DNA of 64,000 bases from an uncultured Pelagibacteraceae bacterium (GTDB lineage: Bacteria; Pseudomonadota; Alphaproteobacteria; Pelagibacterales; Pelagibacteraceae): NCBI GenBank assembly GCA_902629575.1, contig CACORJ010000003.1, positions 62,001 to 126,000 on the forward strand, read 5' to 3'. The position numbers and the translations under genes are program-made. This document shows positions 20,381-28,653 of the stretch, piece by piece (the stretch's first letter is position 1; each line of letters opens with the position of its first letter). A model generated the notes under the pieces. That model had not been told where the DNA came from, did not search any database, and was given only the letters and a program-made list of their open reading frames with translations.

Positions 20381-21025
20381 ATGAAGAAAATATTACTATC
20401 TCTAATTTTTTCATCTTTCTTAATTTTGCCAGCTTTCTCATTGGGAGTGAACGTTGGAGTTTCAGGTAACATGGGAGTATTCCATGCTGAAGCTGAAGAG
20501 AATGAAAATGGAGAAAAGTCATCAGATGACGCTACTGGTGTTGCTGGATACAGTTCTATATTCATAGAGAAAACTCTTGGAGATAGACTAGCAATAGGTT
20601 TCGAAACCGTTCCGGGAACTTTGTCTTCTGAGACTGCAAACAATGATAGAAAAGACAAAACTTCAACAGAAACACCTTCAAGTGTTACTAACAAAGTTAA
20701 AGTCGATTTTGAAAACTTAAACACTTTTTACTTAACATTGAATGTTACAGAGAACTTGTACTTAAAAGCAGGTGCAGTAACAGTTGATGTTCTTACAAAA
20801 GAGTCACTAGGTACTGGATCAACATACTCTGACACAGACTTGAGTGGTGAAACATTTGGTATTGGTTATAATGCAGATTTCGATAATGGTTTCTTTGCAA
20901 GAATAGAGGGAACTTATTTAGATCTTGGAAGTGCTTCAGTAACTGCATCAAATACTGATAACAAAGTTACATTAAGTAATTTAGAGGGCGCGAGCGCTAG
21001 GATTTCTCTTGGGAAATCATTCTAA
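20381..21025 (+). CDS. Small outer-membrane beta-barrel protein
   Basis: 214 residues. An N-terminal signal peptide (about 1-19, KKILLSLIFSSFLILPAFS) is followed by about eight alternating amphipathic strands and a terminal Phe (ISLGKSF), the usual BamA recognition end of an outer-membrane barrel. An acidic, Ser/Thr-rich segment at about 35-60 and 85-105 fits exposed loops. I do not recognise a specific family; OmpW/opacity-type 8-strand barrels are the nearest by layout. It has an AGGA ribosome site, a structured leader and its own strong terminator, so it is probably a single-gene, well-expressed unit. Confidence 0.75.
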   Translation: MKKILLSLIFSSFLILPAFSLGVNVGVSGNMGVFHAEAEENENGEKSSDDATGVAGYSSIFIEKTLGDRLAIGFETVPGTLSSETANNDRKDKTSTETPSSVTNKVKVDFENLNTFYLTLNVTENLYLKAGAVTVDVLTKESLGTGSTYSDTDLSGETFGIGYNADFDNGFFARIEGTYLDLGSASVTASNTDNKVTLSNLEGASARISLGKSF

Positions 21026-21045
21026 TTATTTATAAATTAAATTTA

Positions 21046-21077
21046 TAAAAAAACCCCCTTTATGGGGGTTTTTTTTT
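21046..21077. terminator. Rho-independent terminator after the barrel gene
   Basis: A5-CCCCC (about 21049-21058), a 5-nt loop, GGGGG (21064-21068) and a run of about ten T form a classic terminator. It lies 20-odd nt after the stop at 21025. The A/T symmetry lets it work in both directions. Confidence 0.9.
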
Positions 21078-21092
21078 ACTTATAATAAAAAA

Positions 21093-21860
21093 ATGAAAAT
21101 TGGCTTTATAGGTACTGGTAAGATTGCCTCTTCAGTTATTTATGGCATAAACTCCTCAAATATAAAATATAATAAAATTATTATTTCACCAAGAAATAAA
21201 AAAATTGCTCAGAAATTAAAAAAAAAATTCAATAAAATTGTAATTGCAAAAAATAATGATGAAATAGTAAAGAATTGCCAATGGATCTTTTTATCAATTA
21301 CTCCAGAAGTTGGAAACACTATTATTAAAAAATTAAAATTTAGACCAAAACAAATTATCGTTAGTTTCATATCAACAATAACACTTTTAGAATTAAAAAA
21401 AATGATAAAAGTAAAAGCAGATATTGTTAGAGCAATTCCACTTCCTCCAATTTCTTTAAAAAAGGGCCCAATTCCGATTTGTCCACCAAATAAAAAAGTT
21501 AAAAAATTTTTTAATAATTTGGGCTCAACTATTGAAATTAAAAATGAAAAATTGTCAAAAAATTTTTGGTCTACTTCAGGTATGATGGCTTCATATTATG
21601 AAATATTAAGAGTTATGAGTGATTGGTTAGTTAAAAAAGGTGTAAAAAGATTAGATGCTCAAAAATACATTACATCTTTATTTTTGGCTTTATCAGAGGA
21701 TGCAGTTATAAATTCAAAAAAAGAATTAGATTATCTGGTTAAAGAATCTCAAACGCCAAAAGGGTTAAACAAACAAGGTCTTAAAGAAATGAGTAAAAAA
21801 GGTGTTTATAAATCTGTGGTTAATACTTTAAATAGTATTCATAAAAGATTAAACAAATAG
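21093..21860 (+). CDS. proC: Pyrroline-5-carboxylate reductase
   Basis: 255 residues. It reduces pyrroline-5-carboxylate to proline with NAD(P)H. The N-terminal Rossmann motif KIGFIGTGKIASSVIYGI is standard. The P5CR dimerisation domain is visible as SGMMASYYEILRVMSDWLVKKGV and the late SQTPKGLNKQGLKEM, matching the family's (S/T)PGG(T/S)T..GL region but with SQTPKGLNKQG, a variant. Very Lys-rich. It sits directly before a liv-type ABC operon with a 3-nt gap. As proC homologues vary in substrate, a related imino-acid reductase is possible. Confidence 0.85.
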   Translation: MKIGFIGTGKIASSVIYGINSSNIKYNKIIISPRNKKIAQKLKKKFNKIVIAKNNDEIVKNCQWIFLSITPEVGNTIIKKLKFRPKQIIVSFISTITLLELKKMIKVKADIVRAIPLPPISLKKGPIPICPPNKKVKKFFNNLGSTIEIKNEKLSKNFWSTSGMMASYYEILRVMSDWLVKKGVKRLDAQKYITSLFLALSEDAVINSKKELDYLVKESQTPKGLNKQGLKEMSKKGVYKSVVNTLNSIHKRLNK

Positions 21861-21863
21861 TTA

Positions 21864-22649
21864 ATGTCAGAAAATATCTTAGAAATTACTAATTTATCTA
21901 AATATTTCGGAGGACTCGCAGCAGTTTCTGATTGTTCTCTTACAGTGAAAAAAGGAACTATCACCGGTATTATTGGTCCCAATGGATCTGGAAAAACAAC
22001 TTTATTTAATTTGATTGCTGGTAATCTAAAATCTTCAAAGGGCAGAGTTATGTTTAATAATGAAGTTATAACAGATATACCTTCCTATGAATTATTTTCA
22101 AAAGGATTACTTAGAACATTTCAAATAGCACATGAATTTACAAATTTGTCTGTTTTAGAAAATCTAATGATGGTTCCAGGTAATCAATCTGGAGAAAAAT
22201 TAATTAACGCTTTATTAAAGCCCTCCTTAGTGGCAAAGGAAGAAGAAAAGATTAAAGAAAAAGCCTTAGAAGTTGTTAATTTTCTTAATTTAGATCATTT
22301 AAAAAATGAATTAGCTGGAAATTTATCAGGAGGACAAAAGAAGTTATTAGAACTAGGTCGAACAATGATGGTTGATGCTAAACTAGTCTTATTAGATGAA
22401 GTGGGCGCAGGGGTTAACAGAACTTTATTAAAAGATTTGGGAACTGCTATTGAAAAATTAAATAAAGAAAAAGGTTATACTTTTTGTATGATTGAACATG
22501 ACATGGATTTTATTGGAAGACTATGTGATCCAGTAATAGTTATGGCAGAGGGGTCAGTTCTATTTGAAGGTTCAGTTGAGGATGCGAAAAAAGATGAAAA
22601 AGTCATTGAAAGTTATTTAGGTAGAGGTTCAAAGCTAAAAGATAATTAA
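21864..22649 (+). CDS. livG: Branched-chain-type ABC transporter ATPase (LivG)
   Basis: 261 residues. One of two ATPases of a HAAT/branched-chain amino acid importer. Walker A is GPNGSGKTT (about 37-45), the signature is LSGGQKKLLELGR, and Walker B reads VLLDEVGAGVN, where the usual ...DEPxAG has Val for Pro. The C-terminal FCMIEHDMDFIGRLCDPVIVM and VIESYLG are LivG hallmarks. It starts 3 nt after proC and is followed by livF after 2 nt. Substrate unknown; the matching binding protein is probably the reverse-strand gene at 25860-27041. Confidence 0.93.
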   Translation: MSENILEITNLSKYFGGLAAVSDCSLTVKKGTITGIIGPNGSGKTTLFNLIAGNLKSSKGRVMFNNEVITDIPSYELFSKGLLRTFQIAHEFTNLSVLENLMMVPGNQSGEKLINALLKPSLVAKEEEKIKEKALEVVNFLNLDHLKNELAGNLSGGQKKLLELGRTMMVDAKLVLLDEVGAGVNRTLLKDLGTAIEKLNKEKGYTFCMIEHDMDFIGRLCDPVIVMAEGSVLFEGSVEDAKKDEKVIESYLGRGSKLKDN

Positions 22650-22651
22650 TT

Positions 22652-23359
22652 ATGGCATTTTTTGAAGGAAATAAAATGACTGGTGGCTATGGAAATGGGC
22701 CAGATATAATTAATTCATGTTCTGTAAATGTTGAAAGAGGAGAAATAGTATCAATTCTCGGACCTAATGGAGCAGGAAAATCTACAGCTATGAAGGCAAT
22801 GTTAGGTTTGTTAAATTTAAAATCTGGTTCTGTTATAATTGATGGAAAAGATATTTCTAAATTATCTCCACAAGATAGAGTTAAAGAAGGTATTTCATTT
22901 GTTCCTCAAACTAAGAATGTTTTTTCAGGTATGACTGTTGAGGAGAATTTAGAAATGGGTGCTTTCTTGCTAAATAGTGATTTTAAAACGGTTATAGATG
23001 AAATTTATGATTTATTCCCAATATTAAAAGAAAAAAGAAATCAATTAGTTGGTGAGTTATCTGGAGGACAAAGACAACAAGTTGCATTAGGCAGGGCACT
23101 AATGATTAAGCCTTCTGTATTAATGTTGGATGAACCAACCGCAGGTGTATCACCTATTGTGATGGATGAACTATTTGATCATATCGTAAAAGTAAAAAGA
23201 ACTAATGTAGCAATTTTAATGGTCGAGCAAAATGCAAAACAAGCATTAAACATTTCAGATAGAGGGTATGTCTTAGTGACAGGTGAAAACCGACATTCTG
23301 GTACTGGAAAAGAATTATTAGATGATCCAAGAGTTAGAAGTTCTTTTTTAGGTGGTTAA
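22652..23359 (+). CDS. livF: Branched-chain-type ABC transporter ATPase (LivF)
   Basis: 235 residues, the second ATPase of the same importer. Walker A GPNGAGKST, Q-loop SFVPQTKNVFSGMTVEENLEMG (LivF-type), signature LSGGQRQQVALGRALM and Walker B VLMLDEPTAGVSP are intact. Ends with the SSFLGG motif common to LivF. Placed between livG and livH with 2-nt and 1-nt gaps, a compact operon. Confidence 0.94.
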   Translation: MAFFEGNKMTGGYGNGPDIINSCSVNVERGEIVSILGPNGAGKSTAMKAMLGLLNLKSGSVIIDGKDISKLSPQDRVKEGISFVPQTKNVFSGMTVEENLEMGAFLLNSDFKTVIDEIYDLFPILKEKRNQLVGELSGGQRQQVALGRALMIKPSVLMLDEPTAGVSPIVMDELFDHIVKVKRTNVAILMVEQNAKQALNISDRGYVLVTGENRHSGTGKELLDDPRVRSSFLGG

Positions 23360-23360
23360 T

Positions 23361-24371
23361 ATGGATTTTATAAACGCAATAATACTTTTATTAAATTACA
23401 TTTTTGTTCCTGCTTTAGCTTATGGTTCTCAATTAGCTCTCGGTGCAATTTTTGTAACGTTGATTTATGGAATTTTACGATTTGCTAATTTTGCTACAGG
23501 AGACATGATGTCCTTTGGAACAATGTTTGTAATTCTATTCACCTGGTATTTTCAGTCTGTTGGAATTAGTCTTGGAGTTTTTCCCACAGCTCTTTTAGCG
23601 ATTCCTTTCGCAATTATTCTCATGGTTGGTTACATGTTAATAATAGATAAATTTGTATTTAAATATTACCGAACCAAAAAAAGTCCCCCTGTACAATTAG
23701 CAATGGTAAGCATTGGAGTAATGTTTGTTACTCAAGCAGTAGTTCGTATAATTATTGGACCCTCTGATAGAAGATTTTTTGATGGAGAAAAATTTTTGAT
23801 TAAAGCAGGTGAATTTAAAGAAATAACAGGATTAAACGAAGGTCTTGCGATAAAATCTACTCAAGTTATTACAATTATTGTTACATTGATTTTAGTTTCG
23901 ACTTTGTTTTGGTTTTTAAATAAAACTAAGACAGGAAAAAGTATGAGAGCGTATTCTGATAATGAGGATTTAGCATTATTATCAGGTATTGACCCAAAAA
24001 AAATTGTTATGACAACTTGGATCATAGCAGGTATCCTTGCTACTATTGGTGGTGCTTTATATGGTTTAGACAAAAGCTTTAAACCATTTACCTACTTTAA
24101 TAATATGCTGCCAATATTTGCAGCAGCTATAGTGGGTGGTATTGGTAATCCATTTGGAGCCTTTCTCGGAGGATATGTTATTGCTTTCTCTGAAATATTA
24201 TTAACTTACGCTTATAGAAAATTTTTCATGTATGTTTTACCTGAAAGTATGGAGCCAGATGGTTTAATTCAATTGCTTTCTACAGATTATAAATTTGCAG
24301 TCTCTTTTTCAATACTGGTCATTGTCTTGCTCTATCGTCCATCAGGTATATTTAAAGGGAAGGTGTTGTGA
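23361..24371 (+). CDS. livH: Branched-chain-type ABC transporter permease (LivH)
   Basis: 336 residues from the ATG at 23361, 1 nt after the livF stop; an in-frame GTG at 23352 inside livF would add three residues and is not needed. About eight membrane helices. The family motif TLIYGILRFANFATGDMMSFG near the N-terminus and FAAAIVGGIGNPFGAFLGGYVIAFSE near the C-terminus (the EAA-like loop contacting the ATPase) are clear. It overlaps livM by 4 nt (GTGA). Confidence 0.93.
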   Translation: MDFINAIILLLNYIFVPALAYGSQLALGAIFVTLIYGILRFANFATGDMMSFGTMFVILFTWYFQSVGISLGVFPTALLAIPFAIILMVGYMLIIDKFVFKYYRTKKSPPVQLAMVSIGVMFVTQAVVRIIIGPSDRRFFDGEKFLIKAGEFKEITGLNEGLAIKSTQVITIIVTLILVSTLFWFLNKTKTGKSMRAYSDNEDLALLSGIDPKKIVMTTWIIAGILATIGGALYGLDKSFKPFTYFNNMLPIFAAAIVGGIGNPFGAFLGGYVIAFSEILLTYAYRKFFMYVLPESMEPDGLIQLLSTDYKFAVSFSILVIVLLYRPSGIFKGKVL

Positions 24372-25738
24372 GAAAAAATTTAAATGTAATTGCTGCATAC
24401 AGTATAATGATGGGGTTAATTATCTTGGTGGGTATATTCCAGTCTTGGAACATTGCTTTATCAATATTTAATCTATGTCTTATTTCAGCAGTGATGACAA
24501 TGGGAGCTAATATTCAATGGGGTTATGCTGGTCTTATTAATTTTGGGATAATGGGTTTTACAGCTTTAGGTGGTTTGGCAGCTGTTTTAATTTCAGTAGA
24601 TCCAGTTCAAGAAGCTTGGAGTGCAGGTGGATCTGATATTTTATTTAGTCTTTTTCTTATAATAGCGATGGTATTTGCAGTTAGATATATCTTAAAAAAT
24701 TATAAGAAATCAAAAAACAGAACTTATATTGTAGCTGCTATCATAATTTTGGGAATTGTTATCATAAGATTTATTTCAGAACCTGGAATTGAGGCAATTG
24801 AAAATGTAGAGCCAGCAAAAACTGGTTTTCTTGGTGGATTAGGTCTTCCAATTATTTTTTCTTGGGTTGTTGGAGCTTTTTTTGCAGGTGGATTAGCTTT
24901 TGTTATAGGAAAAGTAGCCTTAGGATTAAGAGCAGATTATTTAGCTATTGCAACCTTACTGATATCAGAAATTGTTATTGCAATTATAAAACATGAAGAT
25001 TGGTTAACAAGAGGTGTTAAGAATGTAATTGGACTTAAAAGACCTGCACCTTATGAGGTGAATTTACAACAAACAGATTGGTTTATAAATCTTGTTGAAA
25101 GATTTAACTTAAGTAAATTAAATCTAATTACTGATTTGACTGAAAGACAAACAGCTTTAAATCAACTTGTAATTGAAGGATCATCAGTTTTTGTAAAACT
25201 TTGTTACTCTGGATTATTTTTAGTTGTAGTAATTATTTTATTAATCTTAACTCAAAAAGCTCTTTACTCTCCTTGGGGAAGAATGATGAGAGCTATTAGA
25301 GACAATGAAGAAGCAGCTAATGCAATGGGAAAAAATGTTGTTAAGCAACATCTGTTAATTTTTGTTTTAGGTTCAGCAATTGTAGGAATAGCAGGTGCAA
25401 TGTTAGTAACTCAAGATGGGTTATTTACTCCCGGAAGTTATAGACCCTTGAGATATACTTTTTTAATTTGGGTAATGGTTATTGTCGGTGGAAGTGGAAA
25501 TAACTTTGGTGCGATTCTTGGAGGTTTTGTTGTTTGGTTTTTATGGATTGAAGCGGCACCAATTGGTCTTTACTTGGTTAATTTAACTACTGCTGGACTT
25601 GACGACACACATTTTTTAAAAGTACATTTAATTGAAAGTGTTCCGTACTTTAGATTTTTAATGATGGGAGTAGGTCTTTTAGTAATAATGAGATATAGAC
25701 CAAAAGGTATACTTCCTGAAAAAATAGAAATAAAATAA
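24368..25738 (+). CDS. livM: Branched-chain-type ABC transporter permease (LivM), enlarged
   Basis: 456 residues with a GTG start overlapping the livH stop. LivM core motifs: MGANIQWGYAGLINFGIMGFTALGG, LGLRADYLAIATLLISEI, GRMMRAIRDNEEAANAMGKN and VGGSGNNFGAILGG. It is about 100 residues larger than the LivM of the second operon here. The extra material is a soluble and helical insert at about 95-160 (after FAVRYILKNYKKSKNR) and an outward loop at about 215-270. The insertions are family variants rather than damage, as the frame is intact. A 22-codon ORF follows 4 nt after the stop. Confidence 0.9.
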   Translation: MRKNLNVIAAYSIMMGLIILVGIFQSWNIALSIFNLCLISAVMTMGANIQWGYAGLINFGIMGFTALGGLAAVLISVDPVQEAWSAGGSDILFSLFLIIAMVFAVRYILKNYKKSKNRTYIVAAIIILGIVIIRFISEPGIEAIENVEPAKTGFLGGLGLPIIFSWVVGAFFAGGLAFVIGKVALGLRADYLAIATLLISEIVIAIIKHEDWLTRGVKNVIGLKRPAPYEVNLQQTDWFINLVERFNLSKLNLITDLTERQTALNQLVIEGSSVFVKLCYSGLFLVVVIILLILTQKALYSPWGRMMRAIRDNEEAANAMGKNVVKQHLLIFVLGSAIVGIAGAMLVTQDGLFTPGSYRPLRYTFLIWVMVIVGGSGNNFGAILGGFVVWFLWIEAAPIGLYLVNLTTAGLDDTHFLKVHLIESVPYFRFLMMGVGLLVIMRYRPKGILPEKIEIK

Positions 25739-25742
25739 CCTT

Positions 25743-25811
25743 ATGAAATATATTATTTTAGGTGCTGCTATTGCTTGGTTTATGTATATGGCTGATAAAT
25801 ATATGTTTTAA
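25743..25811 (+). CDS. Possible 22-residue membrane micro-protein after livM
   Basis: ATG at 25743 opens a 22-codon frame, MKYIILGAAIAWFMYMADK and a short tail, ending TAA at 25809-25811. It begins 4 nt after the livM stop and ends 5 nt before a strong terminator, so it fills the 3' end of the operon exactly. The peptide is one hydrophobic helix with Lys at both ends. No clear ribosome site; re-initiation after livM is plausible. A similar micro-ORF follows the second livM in this window. No homologue is recognised. Confidence 0.45.
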   Translation: MKYIILGAAIAWFMYMADKYMF

Positions 25812-25816
25812 TAAAA

Positions 25817-25844
25817 AACCCCAGCGAATTTCTTCGCTAGGGTT
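25817..25844. terminator. Bidirectional terminator between livM operon and binding-protein gene
   Basis: AACCCC-AGCGAA, a TTTC loop and TTCGCT-AGGGTT form a 12-position stem with a single C/A mismatch, flanked by A-rich and T/A-rich runs on either side. It lies between convergent transcripts (livGFHM forward, binding protein reverse) and probably ends both. Confidence 0.88.
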
Positions 25845-25859
25845 CTAAAATATAAAATA

Positions 25860-27041
25860 TTATCTTTGTTTTTTAGTTTTAAATTTTCCGCCTTTAACTT
25901 CTTGTTCTAAGAAAGAACCTTCAGCTTCACCGACGCTAGTAAAAGTAACTCCAGTTGCACCTTCGTAGTCAACTTTCTTACCTTTAGCTAATAAATCTAA
26001 ACCTTTTTTAAGTTCACCTGGATATATTTTTGTTCCAGGACCGTTAGCAACATCCATTACATTTTTTGCAATTGATGCCCTATCAGCTGATCCACCTGCT
26101 TGCATTGCTAAAACAATTAAAGCAGCCGCATCATAAGATTCTCCAGTGTATGGACCTGAGCTATCAATTCCAGCTACACTTGCTACTTTAGCGAATACAC
26201 CTGAACCTTTACCTGTTGATCCAGGCATAGATCCAAAAGATTTTTTCAAATCTTTTCCAAATGCATCAACCAAAGATTGTCCAATCATACCATCTGATAA
26301 AATAAATTTGTCAAATGCTCCAGAATCCAAAGACGCTTGAATAATTCCTTTACCACCTTGGTCAAGGTAACCGATGACAGCAACTGCATCCCCTCCTGCT
26401 GAAGCAAGAGTTGCTACTTCAGAAGAGTAGTCTGCTTTACCATCCTCATGCGCAGTCACAGTAGTTACTTTAATACCATGTGCTTTTACTGCAGCTTCAT
26501 AAACATCTGCTAAACCTTTTCCATAGTCATTGTTAGTGTAAGTAATTGCAACACTTTTAACTTTTCTATCTTTAGTAATATCAGCTAAGATTTGACCACC
26601 TCTAGCATCTGATGGAGCAGTTCTAAAAAAGTACCCATTATCATCTAAGGTTGTTAATCCTGGTGAAGTTGCTGAAGGTGAGATCATCACGACACCATTA
26701 GGTACGGCAACGTTTGATGCTATAGCACCAGTGACACCTGAACAATCAGCTCCCATAATTGCCGCAACACCTTGAGAGATTACTCCCTCTGCTGCAGCTG
26801 TGGCTGCTGCTGAGTCGACACAAGTTGAGTCAGCTCTTACAGCTTCAATTTTTTTTCCACCTAATAGCGAACCAGAGTCTGAAGCTTCTTTAAAAGCAAG
26901 CTCAGCTGAAGCTGCCATTGCTGGAGTTAGAGATTCGATAGGACCAGTAAATCCTAAAATAATCCCCATTTTAATATCTGCCATTACTTTTGTTCCAAAA
27001 ATTGAAACAAACATAAATGCAGCGATAAATAGTTTTTTCAT
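25860..27041 (-). CDS. livJ: Branched-chain-type ABC transporter periplasmic binding protein
   Basis: 393 residues from the ATG at 27041, chosen because AGAGGA stands 6 nt upstream and the protein then begins with a signal peptide (MKKLFIAAFMFVSIFGTKVMA); a start at 27065 would add eight residues before it. The type 1 periplasmic fold (Peripla_BP_6) shows IKMGIILGFTGPIESLTPAMAASAELAFKEA, ADSTCVDSAAATAAAEGVI with Cys residues near the ligand cleft, and FRTAPSDARGGQILADI. Probably serves the livGFHM set across the terminator, in the opposite orientation, which allows separate, higher expression. Ligand not readable. Confidence 0.9.
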   Translation of the reverse strand: MKKLFIAAFMFVSIFGTKVMADIKMGIILGFTGPIESLTPAMAASAELAFKEASDSGSLLGGKKIEAVRADSTCVDSAAATAAAEGVISQGVAAIMGADCSGVTGAIASNVAVPNGVVMISPSATSPGLTTLDDNGYFFRTAPSDARGGQILADITKDRKVKSVAITYTNNDYGKGLADVYEAAVKAHGIKVTTVTAHEDGKADYSSEVATLASAGGDAVAVIGYLDQGGKGIIQASLDSGAFDKFILSDGMIGQSLVDAFGKDLKKSFGSMPGSTGKGSGVFAKVASVAGIDSSGPYTGESYDAAALIVLAMQAGGSADRASIAKNVMDVANGPGTKIYPGELKKGLDLLAKGKKVDYEGATGVTFTSVGEAEGSFLEQEVKGGKFKTKKQR

Positions 27042-27085
27042 TATCTTCCTCTTTATTGTTAACAATTTATAAAAAACAAATTAAA

Positions 27086-27112
27086 GCTTATTTCAATTAT
27101 TTTTCAATAAGC
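27086..27112 (-). terminator. Weak hairpin between DMT permease and binding-protein genes
   Basis: GCTTATT (27086-27092) and AATAAGC (27106-27112) form a 7-bp stem around a 13-nt A+T loop, located just after the reverse-strand permease stop at 27116 and before the binding-protein gene. On the reverse strand it is followed by TTTAATTT. A weak terminator is possible. Confidence 0.35.
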
Positions 27113-27115
27113 AAA

Positions 27116-27973
27116 TTATTTAATTTTATGTAGAAAAAAGACTGATGATATAACAATAATTCCACCTAATATGAACATTATTGAGGGCACTTCAGAGAAA
27201 ATTAAGTATGTAAGTATAATTCCAAAAATTGGGAACAAAGAATAAAAAGGGAAAATTTGACCTACAGTATAAAATTTATATAGGTAAAACATTAACAAGT
27301 GAGCACATAAGGAAACCACAATTGCCTGGTAAGAAATTAAAATCCAGGAATTAAGATTTATTTGTTTAATGTTTTCATTTAAATCACCCTCAACAAAAAA
27401 AGAAATTATTATAAGTATAACAAATCCAAACACACCTGTACTCGCATTAATCATGCTTATTGGAAGTTCTTTCAACTGTCTTGAATAAACTTGTGCTAAA
27501 CCAAAGAATAAAGCCATTAAACCTGCAAAAAATAAACCTAAATAATTTTCTGCTAATTTTGGATCAAAAAAAATTATGACTATTCCAACAAAAGAAGTGA
27601 AAATTAAAATCCATTTTTTTTTACTTATATTCTCATTTAATAAAAAAGCACTAGCAAGTATACCAAATGGTATAGCAAGCTGTGATCCTAGGATTATGGG
27701 AGTTATTATTGAGGAATAGAATAATGATAAATTCATAAATACGTAAACTAAAACACCCATAGATATTGAAAAAAATATTAAAGGTTTAAAAAACTTTTTA
27801 CTTGGAAATTTAAATTTCCAAAAAGGTATTAGAAATATAAAAACTAATGCCATCCTTAATGAAGCCATTAGGATAGGAGGCACAGAGTTATTGAGAGCTA
27901 ATTTTGCTACAGGAAATGCACTTCCGTGTGCGGTCATTATAAAAATTAAGATTAATAAATGTTTGATTGGCAA
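27116..27973 (-). CDS. DMT-superfamily permease (EamA family)
   Basis: 285 residues, ten predicted membrane helices in two EamA repeats. The opening ILIFIMTAHGSAFPVAKLALNNSVPPILMASLRMAL and the second repeat with FPFYSLFPIFGIILTYLIFSEVP are typical. Substrate unknown; the family exports or imports amino acids and other metabolites. It lies 5 nt after a TerC-family gene in the same direction, so the two probably share a transcript. No special motif links it to the binding-protein gene downstream. Confidence 0.88.
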   Translation of the reverse strand: MPIKHLLILIFIMTAHGSAFPVAKLALNNSVPPILMASLRMALVFIFLIPFWKFKFPSKKFFKPLIFFSISMGVLVYVFMNLSLFYSSIITPIILGSQLAIPFGILASAFLLNENISKKKWILIFTSFVGIVIIFFDPKLAENYLGLFFAGLMALFFGLAQVYSRQLKELPISMINASTGVFGFVILIIISFFVEGDLNENIKQINLNSWILISYQAIVVSLCAHLLMFYLYKFYTVGQIFPFYSLFPIFGIILTYLIFSEVPSIMFILGGIIVISSVFFLHKIK

Positions 27974-27978
27974 TTTTT

Positions 27979-28590
27979 TTAAAAATATTTTTTAAATGTC
28001 TCATTAATTGAGAGGACACCATAATCATCCAATCCACCTATAACTAATTGTAAAGCTACAAGTAAAATAAAACCTAGACCAACGTAAGCTATCCAAAGAT
28101 GCTTTTGGATATAATTTGCAAGATAAGTTGCTAGAGCACCAGTAAGAATTACTGATAATATAAGTCCAAACATCATGTAACCGAAATTTCCTTTTGCAGC
28201 ACCAACTACTCCAATTACATTATCAAAACTAATAGTAATATCTGCAAAGAGAACTTTATAAATACTTCTAATAAAAGATGGTTCTTTAGATTTTTTAGTT
28301 GGTGATTTAATTTTTTTTATTTCAAACAAATCTTTTCTTAAATCATTTACAATCCATATCAATAAAAGACCGCCAATAATCTTAATCCAATAAAATTGGA
28401 AAAGGTAGGTTGCAAAAATAGCAAATAACACTTTAAAAACAAGCGCACCAACTACACCCCAAAAAATAATTAATTTCCTATTTTTAGGTACGAAGTTAGC
28501 TGCAATCAATCCAATGATAATTGCATTATCTGCAGCTAAAATGATATCAATAAATATAATTTGTACGAGTATAAGAGATTCTTCTAACAA
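27979..28590 (-). CDS. TerC-family integral membrane protein (YjbE type)
   Basis: 203 residues from a TTG start at 28590; no better start is in frame close by. About seven membrane helices. The family signature is IIFIDIILAADNAIIIGLIAANFVP (conserved Asp/Asn in the membrane) and its repeat DITISFDNVIGVVGAAKGN. TerC proteins of this type are linked to manganese export and metal loading of exported proteins; tellurite resistance is a historical label. A TATAAT box sits 11 nt before the start, so the message would have a very short leader. Followed by a DMT permease after 5 nt. Confidence 0.88.
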   Translation of the reverse strand: MLEESLILVQIIFIDIILAADNAIIIGLIAANFVPKNRKLIIFWGVVGALVFKVLFAIFATYLFQFYWIKIIGGLLLIWIVNDLRKDLFEIKKIKSPTKKSKEPSFIRSIYKVLFADITISFDNVIGVVGAAKGNFGYMMFGLILSVILTGALATYLANYIQKHLWIAYVGLGFILLVALQLVIGGLDDYGVLSINETFKKYF

Positions 28591-28601
28591 GATATTTTTA
28601 T

Positions 28602-28628
28602 ATTATAAAAAAATTAAAAATTATTCAA
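28602..28628 (-). promoter_or_regulatory. Candidate promoter for the TerC gene
   Basis: On the reverse strand, TTGAAT (28628-28623) and a perfect TATAAT (28607-28602) are separated by 15 nt, ending 11 nt before the TTG start codon. Spacing is short of the optimum 17. ATTCAATTTGAAT around the -35 box is a small palindrome. Confidence 0.35.
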
Positions 28629-28653
28629 TTTGAATTATGCTTTAAAATAGAAA

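Noticed and set aside
22380..22420. Broken Walker B in the first LivG (DEVGAG in place of DEPxAG)
   Set aside because: The catalytic Asp-Glu are present; Val for Pro is a tolerated variant, so this is not evidence of decay.
23352..23360. GTG start for livH inside livF
   Set aside because: The ATG at 23361, 1 nt after the livF stop, gives the normal N-terminus.
26800..27072. 90-codon frame opposite the start of the binding-protein gene
   Set aside because: Its composition is the complement of an Ala-rich signal and ligand domain; no independent evidence.
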